Shown piece after piece: positions 41,606-50,347 of a DNA stretch of 64,000 nucleotides. This stretch comes from Hyphomicrobium zavarzinii ATCC 27496 (lineage in GTDB: Bacteria; Pseudomonadota; Alphaproteobacteria; Rhizobiales; Hyphomicrobiaceae), in the NCBI RefSeq assembly GCF_000383415.1, contig NZ_KB911256.1, positions 372,001-436,000 on the forward strand. Reading direction: 5' to 3'. Made by a program: the position numbers and the translations under genes. The notes below the pieces were generated by a model. It saw nothing but the letters and a program-made list of their open reading frames with translations. It did no database searches and was not told where the DNA came from. Position 1 is the first letter of the stretch. Each line of letters begins with the position of its first letter.

Positions 41606-42444
41606 GAACCCCGCGCGTCCGAGCGCAGAGAGAACGATGCGCCGTCCGTATCCTTGGCATTCACCTCGATGAGCTCGTCGGCGCTGCTTCCGCCGTAGCT
41701 CACGCGGATATTCGGGTTCTCCGAGATCGAGATGCCGCCTTCCATGCGGAACAGAACCTGCCCGGCGCTCTTCACCTCAAGCGTGTTGATGAAGCGCGCG
41801 GGCACGTAGCCGCGCGTATCGGGATCGAGTTGCAGGCCGGTGAAGTTGGGATGGCGGATCATCACCTGCGCCTCGCGGAACGCGTCCCCGCGCGCGGGCT
41901 CGGTCTTCGCCTTGATGTCGATCTTCCCGAGGCCGGCGAGGGCCGCCTCGATGTCCTTCGAGGGCGTTGCGGAGCATCCGCCCGCGCCGGAGACGAACTT
42001 CGCGGACATGTGAAGTCGTCCGTCCGCGGTTTCGAGCACCGCTCTCACCTTGGAGAAGGAGTCGAGCCGGATGCGCGTTGCGAGTTGCCGCTCGCCGATA
42101 TCGGGACCGTCGCGGAAGCCCTCACCGAAGCGGAAGGCGGCGGCGACCGGCGCAGGGTTCCGGTCGATCAGCAGCGTAAGCGCGACCGCGTTCCGGGCCA
42201 CGGTGCCGGGAATGCGGATGCTGATAGGCACGAGTGCCGCGTCCTCTGCTCGCTCCGGCGCATAGAGCGTGACCAGACCGTCGTTTTCCGCAATCTCCCG
42301 CTTTCCGAACACCTCCTCCCGGAGGCCCGGCCACGGATCCTCTTCGGCGGCGTGAAGGAAACCCGGCCAAAGCCCGGCCGCGAGCGGCGGAAGAGCGAGG
42401 GCGGAAATGATCAGGGAACGGCGGGAAATGGAGCGGCTAACCAT
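41602..42444 (-). CDS. Quinoprotein dehydrogenase-associated SoxYZ-like carrier
   Basis: A 280-residue exported protein that fuses a SoxY-like and a SoxZ-like domain, the architecture of the carrier family found beside PQQ dehydrogenases. The N-terminus has a twin-arginine-like motif (SRRSLI, about residue 7-12) and a hydrophobic stretch, fitting Tat export as for SoxY. The SoxY part (about 35-158) ends in GAGGCSA with Cys157 in the place of the SoxY carrier cysteine (GGCGG). The SoxZ-like part (about 175-275) has MIRHPNFTGLQLDPDTRGYVPARFI. No other sox genes are near, so a role in thiosulfate oxidation is unlikely. It is divergent from the FGE-fold gene. Confidence 0.85.
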   Translation of the reverse strand: MVSRSISRRSLIISALALPPLAAGLWPGFLHAAEEDPWPGLREEVFGKREIAENDGLVTLYAPERAEDAALVPISIRIPGTVARNAVALTLLIDRNPAPVAAAFRFGEGFRDGPDIGERQLATRIRLDSFSKVRAVLETADGRLHMSAKFVSGAGGCSATPSKDIEAALAGLGKIDIKAKTEPARGDAFREAQVMIRHPNFTGLQLDPDTRGYVPARFINTLEVKSAGQVLFRMEGGISISENPNIRVSYGGSSADELIEVNAKDTDGASFSLRSDARGS

Positions 42445-42577
42445 GGTCAGGCCCTTTCCGTTTTAGGCATTCCGGAGCGTGTGCGCTCAGCGGCGCCGGC
42501 GAATCTGCTGGCTGGCCCTTGCGCGATGCGACAATTTATAACATAGGAGATGTTACCTTGTTACACTGAAAGTTTCC
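42445..42577. promoter_or_regulatory. Divergent promoter region of the PQQ-oxidation island
   Basis: 133 bases separate the SoxYZ-like gene (-) and the FGE-fold gene (+). An AT-rich block includes TTATAACAT (42536-42544). The same nine bases occur upstream of the XoxJ-like gene at 48476-48484. A direct repeat GTTAC-CTT-GTTAC follows at 42552-42564. These are candidate regulator or -10 sites, supported only by resemblance. Confidence 0.45.
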
Positions 42578-43708
42578 ATGCAGGCATCGCCCGATCTTTC
42601 CCCGCTCGCCCGGGTACTTACAGTCATGCTCGCGGTTCTGGCCGGAACGGCGGAGCCATCTTTCGCGGCCCCGGACGCCGAAGCCGTGGCGACTGCGGCC
42701 AGCCCACGGGCCTTGCAGGAAATTTTAGATCGCGATCCCGGTACGAAGGAGGCCGTCGCGGCGCGCGCCGCCGCGCTGAGCCTGGTTCTGATCGATGTTC
42801 GGATCGGAACCGGCAAGGCCGAGCGCAGCGAGACGCGGGTTGCCGGAGGCGGCAAACCGTTTGCCGATTGCGATGCCCCTGCCGTCTGCCCGCCGATGCT
42901 GGTCGTTCCGCCCTCTCCGCCGGACTTCGCCATCGGCTCGCCTCCGGACGAGGCAGACCGCTCGGACGACGAGACGCTGACGCCGGTAACCATCCGCGCC
43001 TTCGCCATGGCGGCGCATCCTGTCACCGTGGCTGAATACAAGGCCTGCGTGGCGGCAGGCGGATGCAAGCCGCCCGAATGGCTCGAGCCGGGCGGCCAGC
43101 ACAACATCGAGACCGGCTCCAGCCGCTACTATCGTAACCTGGGCGAGGCGCTGACCGGCCCGGGCCAACCCATCGTGGGCGTGAGCCACACCGATGCCAC
43201 GGACTACGCCAAGTGGCTGAGCAAGCTGACCGGACATGCGTATCGCCTGCCTTCGGAAGCGGAGTGGGAAATGGCAGCCCGCGCGGGCACGAAAACGGCT
43301 TTCTGGTGGGGCGACTCGCTCCCGGCGGACGGCGTCGCGCGCGCGGCATGCGTGGGCTGCGGAAGCGAATGGGACAGCAAGTCGCCTGCGCCCGCAGACG
43401 CCTTCCCTGCCAATCCCTGGGGTTTGCACAACGTGCATGGCAACGTGTGGGAATGGACGGCGGACCTCTATTGCGAGGACTATGCGTCCGGCCCGAAGGA
43501 CGGCTCTCCCCGCGTGACCGATGATTGCGCCCCACAGGGAGACCGCCCCGCGGCGCGCGGCGTCTACAGTCTGCGCGGCGGCTCGGCGTTCTATCCGGTG
43601 AAGGCGATGCGGTCAGCCATGCGCGTGCGCAACATTCCCGGCTTCCGCAATTTCAGCGTGGGCTTTCGCGTCGCGCGCGATCTCCCGCCTGGCAGCGGAG
43701 CACCATGA
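42578..43708 (+). CDS. Exported FGE-fold (SUMF1-type) protein, catalytic cysteines absent
   Basis: A 376-residue protein with an N-terminal hydrophobic signal (about 10-30) and a formylglycine-generating-enzyme fold from about 110: RAFAMAAHPVTVAEYKAC, RLPSEAEWEMAARAGT, NPWGLHNVHGNVWEWTADLY, and the terminal YSLRGGSAF leading to VGFRVAR. In true FGE the RGGS region is followed by two copper-binding cysteines. Here the matching positions read FYPVKAMRSAMRVRN with no Cys, so formylglycine synthesis is unlikely. It opens an apparent operon with a histidine kinase (21-base gap) and may be a periplasmic sensor partner or binding protein; that role is inference. Confidence 0.8.
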   Translation: MQASPDLSPLARVLTVMLAVLAGTAEPSFAAPDAEAVATAASPRALQEILDRDPGTKEAVAARAAALSLVLIDVRIGTGKAERSETRVAGGGKPFADCDAPAVCPPMLVVPPSPPDFAIGSPPDEADRSDDETLTPVTIRAFAMAAHPVTVAEYKACVAAGGCKPPEWLEPGGQHNIETGSSRYYRNLGEALTGPGQPIVGVSHTDATDYAKWLSKLTGHAYRLPSEAEWEMAARAGTKTAFWWGDSLPADGVARAACVGCGSEWDSKSPAPADAFPANPWGLHNVHGNVWEWTADLYCEDYASGPKDGSPRVTDDCAPQGDRPAARGVYSLRGGSAFYPVKAMRSAMRVRNIPGFRNFSVGFRVARDLPPGSGAP

Positions 43709-43729
43709 GAGCCGGAGCGGGATAGAGCC

Positions 43730-45148
43730 ATGCCGATGCGCGAATACATCGATCTCAATGGGTCTTTGGGACCCAAGAAGTCGGAGTCGCTCTCCGCGAC
43801 CATCATCCGCAATATCTCCATCGTTCTCATTCTTACGCTCGTGATGAGCGGCGCGATCACCTACTGGCAGGCCGCGAACAAGGTGGAGACGGAGGTCGGT
43901 GCCGCGCTCTCGATTGCCGAGAAGACCGTGCGCAAGGTCGTCCAGGAGATTGCTCACGACGATGAGCCGCGCTTGCAACTCGTCCGTCTCGTCCGCGTGT
44001 TCGACGGCAACCGTCACGTTCGCGCGACCTTCATCGAGCCCGAGCCGATCGGCGCACGCATATCGAGCTTCGTCGCGCCGGCCGAGGAATTGCCGGATTG
44101 GTTCTACGCGCTGATGGCAGGACCGCCCCAGGTCATCCGCATCGCCCTGCCGGAAGGTCTCACCAACTACGGCGCGTTCGAGCTCGAAACCGAGCAGCGC
44201 GGAGAGGTGGGAGAGGTCTGGGACGACTTCCTGTTGAAGCTCGCCATCCTGACATTCTTCTGCGCGCTGGTTTCCACGCTCGTCTACTTCACCGTCGGGC
44301 GCGCCCTGGAGCCTCTGCCGAAGCTCTCCGCCGCGTTCGAGCGGCTCGGCGGAGGCGACTATGGCGTGCGCGTCGCGGAAAGCGGACCGACCGAGCTCGC
44401 CAAGCTCTGCTCCGGTTTCAACGAGATGGCCGATCGTCTTGGCCAGATGGAGAGGCGCAACCAGCAGCTCAACGAGCAGCTCGCGACCGTGCAGGAGGAG
44501 GAGCGCGCGGACCTGGCCCGCGACCTTCATGACGAGGTGAGCCCGTTCCTGTTCTCCGTCGACGTCGACGCCTCGACCATTCGCCAGATGGCGGAGGCGC
44601 CCGAGACGGACGCGCTGATCGCCCGCACGGACGCCATACGCGAAGCGGTGGCGCATATGAAGAAGCATGTGAAGTCGATCCTCGGCCGCCTCCGCCCCAC
44701 GGTGCATCTGGAGCTGGGTCTCGCCAACGCCATCGAAACGCTCGTGGCCTCCTGGCAGCTCCGCAATCCCGATGTGGTCTTCAACGTCGACGTGACGGAT
44801 CGCGGATGCGGCCAGAAGCTCGACGCGGTGATCCACGGCATCGTTCGGGAAGCCATCAGCAACGCCTTCAAGCACTCGAAGCCGACCGAGATCGATGTGC
44901 AGGTGACGCGCAACGAGGACGACGACGTCCGTGTTTTGGTCCGTGACGACGGAGGCGGATTGAAGCCGTCTAGCCTGTCGAGCGGCTTCGGGCTGATCGC
45001 CATGCGCGAGCGGGTGACCGCTCTCGGTGGGACGATTGATATTGGCAACAGGGAAGATCGAGCCGGTGTTAAGGTGGACGTCCGGCTCCCGATCCGGGAA
45101 AGCTATGCTGCATTCGACGGATCCGCCGATCTGGGGAGTGATGCATGA
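43730..45148 (+). CDS. NarX-type sensor histidine kinase
   Basis: A 472-residue membrane kinase. One membrane helix at about 25-45, a periplasmic sensor segment (about 46-168), a second helix (about 169-190), a HAMP domain (about 191-245), a HisKA_3 dimerisation domain with His267 in LARDLHDEVSP, and an HATPase domain (REAISNAFKHSKPTEIDV for the N box, VRDDGGGLKPSS and GFGLIAMRERV for the G boxes). The stop overlaps the start of the response regulator by four bases (ATGA), so they form a cognate pair. Its position upstream of the methanol dehydrogenase suggests that it senses an alcohol-oxidation cue, but the signal is unknown. Confidence 0.92.
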   Translation: MPMREYIDLNGSLGPKKSESLSATIIRNISIVLILTLVMSGAITYWQAANKVETEVGAALSIAEKTVRKVVQEIAHDDEPRLQLVRLVRVFDGNRHVRATFIEPEPIGARISSFVAPAEELPDWFYALMAGPPQVIRIALPEGLTNYGAFELETEQRGEVGEVWDDFLLKLAILTFFCALVSTLVYFTVGRALEPLPKLSAAFERLGGGDYGVRVAESGPTELAKLCSGFNEMADRLGQMERRNQQLNEQLATVQEEERADLARDLHDEVSPFLFSVDVDASTIRQMAEAPETDALIARTDAIREAVAHMKKHVKSILGRLRPTVHLELGLANAIETLVASWQLRNPDVVFNVDVTDRGCGQKLDAVIHGIVREAISNAFKHSKPTEIDVQVTRNEDDDVRVLVRDDGGGLKPSSLSSGFGLIAMRERVTALGGTIDIGNREDRAGVKVDVRLPIRESYAAFDGSADLGSDA

Positions 45149-45762
45149 AGGTCCTCGTCGTTGATGATCACGCGGTGGTGCGCCAGGGCGTGCAACGCCT
45201 CCTCTCCGCCATGCCGAACGTGGTTGTGCTGGAAGCGGCGACGGCCCACGAGGCGCTGGCGACGGCGCGCAAGGAAAACCCGGATGTCGTGGTCCTCGAC
45301 ATCAATCTCGAAGGCGCGAGCGGCCTCGAATTGCTGCGCCGTCTTCGGATCGAAAGCCCGGCCGTGCGCGTCTTGATGTTCTCGATGCATGCCGAGCCGA
45401 TCTACGCGAACCGGGCTCTCAAGGCAGGCGCCTACGGATATGTTTGCAAGAGCGCGGGTGCCGAGGAGCTGACGACCGCGGTGATGCGCGTTGCCGACGG
45501 CGAGCGCTACCTCGACAGCACCATGGCGGGCGAGCTGGTAATGAGCAGCGTGCGCGCCGAGGACCCTTTGCGCAAGCTCACCAACCGCGAGATCGAGATC
45601 CTGCGTATGCTGGGCGAAGGCAAGAGCCTGCAAGGCATCGCCGATGCGATCGGCATCGCCTACAAAACGGTTGCCAACTCGTGCGGGCGCATCAAGGAAA
45701 AGCTCGATTTACCGCGCACATCCGACCTCATTCGCTTTTCCATCGAAAACCGCCGCAACTGA
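45145..45762 (+). CDS. LuxR/NarL-type response regulator, first copy
   Basis: A 205-residue two-domain regulator. Receiver domain with the phosphoacceptor Asp52 in VVVLDINLEG and acidic pair VVDDH; C-terminal GerE/LuxR helix-turn-helix with KLTNREIEILRMLGEGKSLQ and IAYKTVANSCGRIKEKL. It resembles ExaE/ErbR/AgmR-type regulators of PQQ-dependent alcohol oxidation, but the resemblance is at the family level. A second protein of exactly the same length and very similar sequence lies at 51416, on the other side of the dehydrogenase. Confidence 0.93.
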   Translation: MKVLVVDDHAVVRQGVQRLLSAMPNVVVLEAATAHEALATARKENPDVVVLDINLEGASGLELLRRLRIESPAVRVLMFSMHAEPIYANRALKAGAYGYVCKSAGAEELTTAVMRVADGERYLDSTMAGELVMSSVRAEDPLRKLTNREIEILRMLGEGKSLQGIADAIGIAYKTVANSCGRIKEKLDLPRTSDLIRFSIENRRN

Positions 45763-46347
45763 TCCGATCGATCCGAAGCGCGATATCTCCGTTTGAACGC
45801 AGCACTGCGAAGTGAAGAGATTTTGGCGCTACGCGAAGCCGGTCTCCTTCTCCGCTTCCGCCGCTTCGGAACAGGACTATTGTTTTCAAGGAAAATGTAT
45901 CCCGGGAAATCGTCCTACAATTTGGCACGGAATTACGGGCTTATTCGGCGAAATCGAACCGGCGATCACGACTGTGTGATTGGGAAACTTGGCAAACCAC
46001 ATCGGGAGCTAATCCCATAGTGCAACTTATTGGCGTTGCCTATGGTTCGCGGGCTTGCAGGATGGCTGGGGCGCCGAGACAACCGCTCTCCTCCTTGGGT
46101 TCTCCCGGCGCCCAGCTTTTTCCAGCATAGCAAAGCCATCTGCCTCCATCGGAGGTCAGCACTCCACGATCGAGATTTTTTGAATGCGCAAGACGATCAC
46201 GGCCGGGAAGGCCGGAGATGCCGTTTTGCGTAATGCGGGATCTCGTTTTTTCGGCAAAGCCGGATTTGCGAGAGGACGTGGGTTTTCGGAAGGGCATGGT
46301 TTGGAATTGCCTGCGGAAACTCGCCTGGTACTAGGAGAGGAAGCAGA
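45763..46347. promoter_or_regulatory. 585-base leader and promoter region of xoxF
   Basis: No convincing gene was found here. The left part is AT-rich, including ACAATTT (45917-45923). At 46065-46121 a GC-rich inverted repeat (GCTGGGGCGCCG and the imperfect partner CGGCGCCCAGC, a loop of roughly 30 bases) is followed by five T residues, which looks like an intrinsic terminator or attenuator about 225 bases before xoxF. A ribosome site GGAGAGGAAG lies just before the start codon. Confidence 0.5.
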
Positions 46348-48237
46348 ATGAGACAGAGGTTAGCCTTTGTAGCTGGCGGTGTTTTGGCCGCCCTGCTCGG
46401 CATGAGTGGCCCCGTATTGGCCAATGCCGAGATCGAGAAGAACACCAAGAACGAGAACCTGTGGCCCGCCCCGGGCCGCGACAACCAGCTCACGCGTCAC
46501 TCGACGTTGAAGGACATCAACACCGAGAACGTAAAGAAGCTTCAGTTCGCCTGGTCGCAGTCGACCGGCGCTCTGCGCGGCCACGAAGGCCAGCCGGTCG
46601 TCGTCGAGCACAACGGCAAGCCGATGATGTACTTCTCGTCGGGCTGCCCGAACATGGCCCAGTGCAACATCCTGCAGGCACTCGACCTCAGCGATCCGGA
46701 CAATCCGGTTCAGGTCTGGAACTACGTCAAGAAGACCGACCGCGATGAGTCGGCCGTTCCGCGCGCCTGCTGCGACACCGTTCACCGCGGCGTGAACTAT
46801 GCCGCCGGCAAGGTGATCTACCACACGCTCGACGGCTTCGTGATCGCGCTCGACGCCACCACCGGCGCCGAGAAGTGGGTCGTGAAGCACGCTTATCCTG
46901 AGCACGGCGAGACCATCACGGGTCCCACTCTCGTGGCCGAGAACCTCGTGATCGCAGGCTTCGGCGGCGACGAGTTCGCAGCCCGCGGACGCCTCACCGC
47001 CTACAATATCGAGACCGGCGAAGTGGTCTGGAAGTGCCACTCGACGGGCTCTGACAAGGATGTCTGCCTCACGCCGGACACCAACAAGGCCAACCCGCAC
47101 TACGGCACGGCCGGCACCGACATCGGCATCACGTCGTATCCCTCGACCAACGGCGGCGAGTGGAAAATCGGCGGCGGCGCTTACTGGGCCTGGGGCAGCT
47201 ATGACCCCGAGCTGAAGCTCGTCTACTGGTCCACCGGCAACCCCGGTCACTGGAGCCCCAGCTATCGCTGCGGCGACAAGACCCACGACGAGTGCAACAC
47301 CGGCAAGTGGGACAACAAGTGGTCGATGACCATTTTCGCCCGCAAGGTGGACACCGGCGAGGTCGTCTGGGCCTACCAGATGACGCCCTTCGACCAGTGG
47401 GACTATGACGGCGTGAACGAGAACATTCTCGTCAACGACCTCGATGTCGATGGCAAGAAGCACAAGGCTCTCGTCCACTTCGACCGCAACGGCTTCGCCT
47501 ACGTCCTCGATCGCGTCGACGGCACGCTGCTGCGCGCCAACAAGTTCGTGACCGTGGATTGGGCCGAGAAGGTCGATCTCAAGACCGGCCGTCCGATCAA
47601 GGTCTACGAGCACTCGCCCTTCGAGGTCGGCCGCAACGTCGCTGCCTGCCCCTCGGCCATGGGCGGCAAGGACCAGCAGCCTTGCTCTGTCGACCCCAAG
47701 GAGCCCAACAAGTTCTACTGCCCCACCAACAACTGGTGCATGGAGGACGAGCCGCAGGAGCGCACGCACACGCAGCAGGGCACGGTCTACGTGTTCGCCA
47801 ACGTGTACATGTATCCTGAGAAGCCGGGCATCTCTGGCAAGATCAAGAAGTTCGACGTCGTGACGGGCAAGGCTGACTGGGAGATTCCGGATCCCTATCC
47901 GAACTGGTCGGGCACCATGGTCACCGACGGCGGCCTGATGTTCTACGGCTCGAAGAGCGGCCACTTCCGCGCAGTCGATCGCAAGACCGGCAAGGTGCTG
48001 TGGCAGAAGAAGCTGGGCTCCGGCATCATCGGCAACCCGATCACCTACAAGATCAAGGGCAAGCAGTACGTCTCGATCTTCTCGGGTCTCGGCGGCTGGA
48101 TCGGCATCCCCGTCACCGCTGGTCTCGACATGAACGACAAGTTCGGCGCGATCGGTGCGACGGCAATGGCGAAGGCCACCGGCCTCGACAAGATCCCGCA
48201 GGGCGGCGAGCTCTACACGTTCAGCCTTGGCGAGTGA
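46348..48237 (+). CDS. xoxF: Lanthanide-type PQQ-dependent methanol dehydrogenase
   Basis: Periplasmic quinoprotein alcohol dehydrogenase that oxidises methanol, passing electrons from PQQ to a cytochrome c. The 629-residue preprotein has a signal peptide (about 1-25) and an eight-bladed propeller with repeated tryptophan docking motifs. The PQQ-site vicinal disulfide is CC at 141-142 (RACCDTVHRG). Likely metal and active-site residues are Glu209 (GGDEFAARG), Asn298 (STGNPGHW) and Asp352. The residue two positions on is Asp354 (WDYDGVNE); calcium MxaF enzymes carry Ala there, and Asp marks the lanthanide-binding XoxF type. I did not assign a XoxF clade. No XoxG cytochrome follows. Confidence 0.9.
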   Translation: MRQRLAFVAGGVLAALLGMSGPVLANAEIEKNTKNENLWPAPGRDNQLTRHSTLKDINTENVKKLQFAWSQSTGALRGHEGQPVVVEHNGKPMMYFSSGCPNMAQCNILQALDLSDPDNPVQVWNYVKKTDRDESAVPRACCDTVHRGVNYAAGKVIYHTLDGFVIALDATTGAEKWVVKHAYPEHGETITGPTLVAENLVIAGFGGDEFAARGRLTAYNIETGEVVWKCHSTGSDKDVCLTPDTNKANPHYGTAGTDIGITSYPSTNGGEWKIGGGAYWAWGSYDPELKLVYWSTGNPGHWSPSYRCGDKTHDECNTGKWDNKWSMTIFARKVDTGEVVWAYQMTPFDQWDYDGVNENILVNDLDVDGKKHKALVHFDRNGFAYVLDRVDGTLLRANKFVTVDWAEKVDLKTGRPIKVYEHSPFEVGRNVAACPSAMGGKDQQPCSVDPKEPNKFYCPTNNWCMEDEPQERTHTQQGTVYVFANVYMYPEKPGISGKIKKFDVVTGKADWEIPDPYPNWSGTMVTDGGLMFYGSKSGHFRAVDRKTGKVLWQKKLGSGIIGNPITYKIKGKQYVSIFSGLGGWIGIPVTAGLDMNDKFGAIGATAMAKATGLDKIPQGGELYTFSLGE

Positions 48238-48258
48238 TCGGCAAGGAGCATGAAACGG

Positions 48259-48288
48259 ACGCCCGGTGCCTCACGGCACTGGGCGTTT
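48259..48288 (+). terminator. Hairpin terminator after xoxF
   Basis: A 12-bp stem (ACGCCCGGTGCC 48259-48270 with GGCACTGGGCGT 48275-48286, one G-T wobble) with a TCAC loop lies 21 bases after the stop. Only three T residues follow, so it may reduce rather than fully stop read-through. Confidence 0.65.
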
Positions 48289-48475
48289 GCCGTTGGGGCC
48301 GCTCTTTCGGTGAGGCGGAGCGGCTTTTGGAAGAAGCCGCGACAGTGGCAGCCGGTCCGGCCGGATTCGCTCGAAGCAGGATCGGGCTAGGCCCCTGGTT
48401 TGGCGCGCGAAACTGTGATTGCTCCGCGTAGAGATCCGGACTTGCCGCGCCGCGCTCTGATCATTAGAAGCAACA

Positions 48476-48484
48476 TTATAACAT
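48476..48484 (+). promoter_or_regulatory. Candidate shared element upstream of the XoxJ-like gene
   Basis: TTATAACAT, preceded by CAACA, lies 13 bases before the GTG start, in a 260-base gap after xoxF. The same nine bases occur in the divergent promoter at 42536-42544. It could be a -10 box or a regulator site; two instances are too few to decide. Confidence 0.35.
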
Positions 48485-48497
48485 TAATAGGTGTGGT

Positions 48498-50318
48498 GTG
48501 AGGAAGCTGTCGCACACGCTCGCGTTGGGTGCCGTTCTTGCCGGTCTCTGTGGCCCGGCCATCGCGGCGGAGAACCTGCGCTCGTTCACGAAGAACAAGT
48601 CGTTCGACGATTTGACCGCGGCCGAGCACACGGCAACGCGTCAGGAGGCGCGTCACCGCAAGCTCGACGTGCTGCGTGTCTGCGCCGATCCGGGCAACAT
48701 GCCGCTCTCCTCCTCGAAGGAGGACGGCTATCAGAACAAGATCGCGAAGATCATCGCCGAGGATCTCGGCGGCCACGCGAGCTTCTTCTGGCGCCCCTAT
48801 CACGAGCGCGGCCTTACCCGCGAGACGTTCCAGAACGACGAGTGCGACATCCTGATGGATATGCCGACGGCGCTTCAGGAGCTGCTCACCACTGAGCCGA
48901 TCTATCGAACGACCTACATCTTTGCCCACCGGGAGGACCGTAAGCTCGACATCAAGAGCCTCGACGATCCTGCGCTCAAGGATCTGCGCATCGGTGTGTT
49001 CCAGCATTCCGGCTTGCGCGAGGCGCTCGAGCGCCGCGGGCTCAAGAACCTCGACCTCCACGTCATCGCCTACGACGCGGATCTGAAGCCCGAGCATCAG
49101 CCGTGGCAGCAGGTGCAGAAGGTCATCGACGGTGAATTGGACGTGGCCGGTGTGTGGGGGCCGTTCGCGGGGTGGCTCAAGACGCAGAAGAATGCGCCGA
49201 TCGTCATTCAGCCGGTGAACCTCTGGGAGAACGAGGTGCCGATGGAGTTCGATCTCGCCATCGGCATGCAGCGCAACCAGGTCATGTTGAAGTACATGAT
49301 CGACTGGGCGCTCACCCGGAAGAAGGATGAGATCGCCGCCGTCCTCAAGGACTACGGCGTCCCCCTCGTCAAATGCTCGAAGTGCGCGGTGGATGGCGAT
49401 CTGCCGGCCCACGGCTCCTACTACGAGCGCCTCCGCAACGTCTCGCAGGACCGCTTCCTGAAGGAGGCACCCAAGATCGAGCATACGGACAAGGCGGCCG
49501 AGCACCAGATCGTGACGGAAGCGCGCCTCGAAGCTTGGCTGAAGGAAGGCGCCGATCTCGATCAGGAGCTGGTCAACGCGATCATCGGCAACGATGCGGA
49601 GCGCGTGCGCTTCCTCATCAAGAAGGGCGCGGATGTGAACAAGCGCGATTCCGGCGGCTTTACCCCGCTGGACACCGCTGCCCGCACCCGCGGCACCACG
49701 CTGATCGGCATTCTGGCGGAGGCGGGCGCCGATCCTAACGCGCCTGATGCCGATGGCTTCTTCCCGCTTCTGCACGCCATCAATCGCAATCATGTCCCTT
49801 CCATCGAGATGCTGGCCAAGAAGGGCGCGAACCTCGAGCTCAAGAACAAGCAGGGCATCACGCCGCTTTCCTGGGCACTAGGCGATGGCAAGTATTTTGC
49901 GGCGAAGGCCCTGATCGATCTCGGAGCGGATGTGAATGCCACCTCGGGGGTGGAGAACGTGACGCCGCTGATGGTGCTCGCGACCCAGCTTGCCGCCAAG
50001 ACGCGGTCCGGCAACCTCGCGCAAGGGCCGCAGCCGCTCGATCTCGCCCGTCTCCTCATCGAAAAGGGCGCGAACGTAAACGCATTGTCGAAGGACGGCG
50101 TCAACGCGCTCATGATCGCGGCGGGCCACAACAACGCGCCGATGATCGGTCTTCTCGCCGGTTCGGGAGCGGATCTCGGCGTGAAGTCAACCACGGGCCA
50201 GACTGCGCTCGATATCGCGACCAGCGCCGGTTTCGATGCCGCTGTCGGCGCTCTGCGCCTCGTGTCGCGGCCCGTGGGCGGCAAGGCCCACGATACGCCG
50301 CCCGCCCTGCCGAATTGA
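48498..50318 (+). CDS. XoxJ-like periplasmic binding protein fused to ankyrin repeats
   Basis: A 606-residue exported protein with two parts. After a signal peptide (about 1-24) comes the quinoprotein-associated substrate-binding fold (about 50-330): VLRVCADPGNMPLSSS, CDILMDMPT, RIGVFQHSG, KVIDGELDVAGVWGP, then a CxxC region LVKCSKCAVDGDLPAHGSY. Residues about 345-590 form roughly six to seven ankyrin repeats, such as VRFLIKKGADVNKRDSGGFTPLDTAART and ARLLIEKGANVNALSKDGVNALMIAA. XoxJ/MxaJ proteins normally end after the binding fold and are thought to help activate the dehydrogenase. The start codon is GTG. A likely operon with the beta-propeller gene (30-base gap). Confidence 0.85.
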   Translation: MRKLSHTLALGAVLAGLCGPAIAAENLRSFTKNKSFDDLTAAEHTATRQEARHRKLDVLRVCADPGNMPLSSSKEDGYQNKIAKIIAEDLGGHASFFWRPYHERGLTRETFQNDECDILMDMPTALQELLTTEPIYRTTYIFAHREDRKLDIKSLDDPALKDLRIGVFQHSGLREALERRGLKNLDLHVIAYDADLKPEHQPWQQVQKVIDGELDVAGVWGPFAGWLKTQKNAPIVIQPVNLWENEVPMEFDLAIGMQRNQVMLKYMIDWALTRKKDEIAAVLKDYGVPLVKCSKCAVDGDLPAHGSYYERLRNVSQDRFLKEAPKIEHTDKAAEHQIVTEARLEAWLKEGADLDQELVNAIIGNDAERVRFLIKKGADVNKRDSGGFTPLDTAARTRGTTLIGILAEAGADPNAPDADGFFPLLHAINRNHVPSIEMLAKKGANLELKNKQGITPLSWALGDGKYFAAKALIDLGADVNATSGVENVTPLMVLATQLAAKTRSGNLAQGPQPLDLARLLIEKGANVNALSKDGVNALMIAAGHNNAPMIGLLAGSGADLGVKSTTGQTALDIATSAGFDAAVGALRLVSRPVGGKAHDTPPALPN

Positions 50319-50347
50319 GAACGCGCCGCCACAACAGAAGGTTCGCA

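Noticed and set aside
41602-42444. Part of a thiosulfate-oxidising Sox system
   Set aside because: No soxA, soxB, soxC or soxX neighbours; the fused SoxYZ form and its position match the carrier family linked to PQQ dehydrogenases.
45793-46020. A 75-residue ORF in the xoxF leader
   Set aside because: No ribosome site, no signal or domain, and a composition like intergenic DNA.
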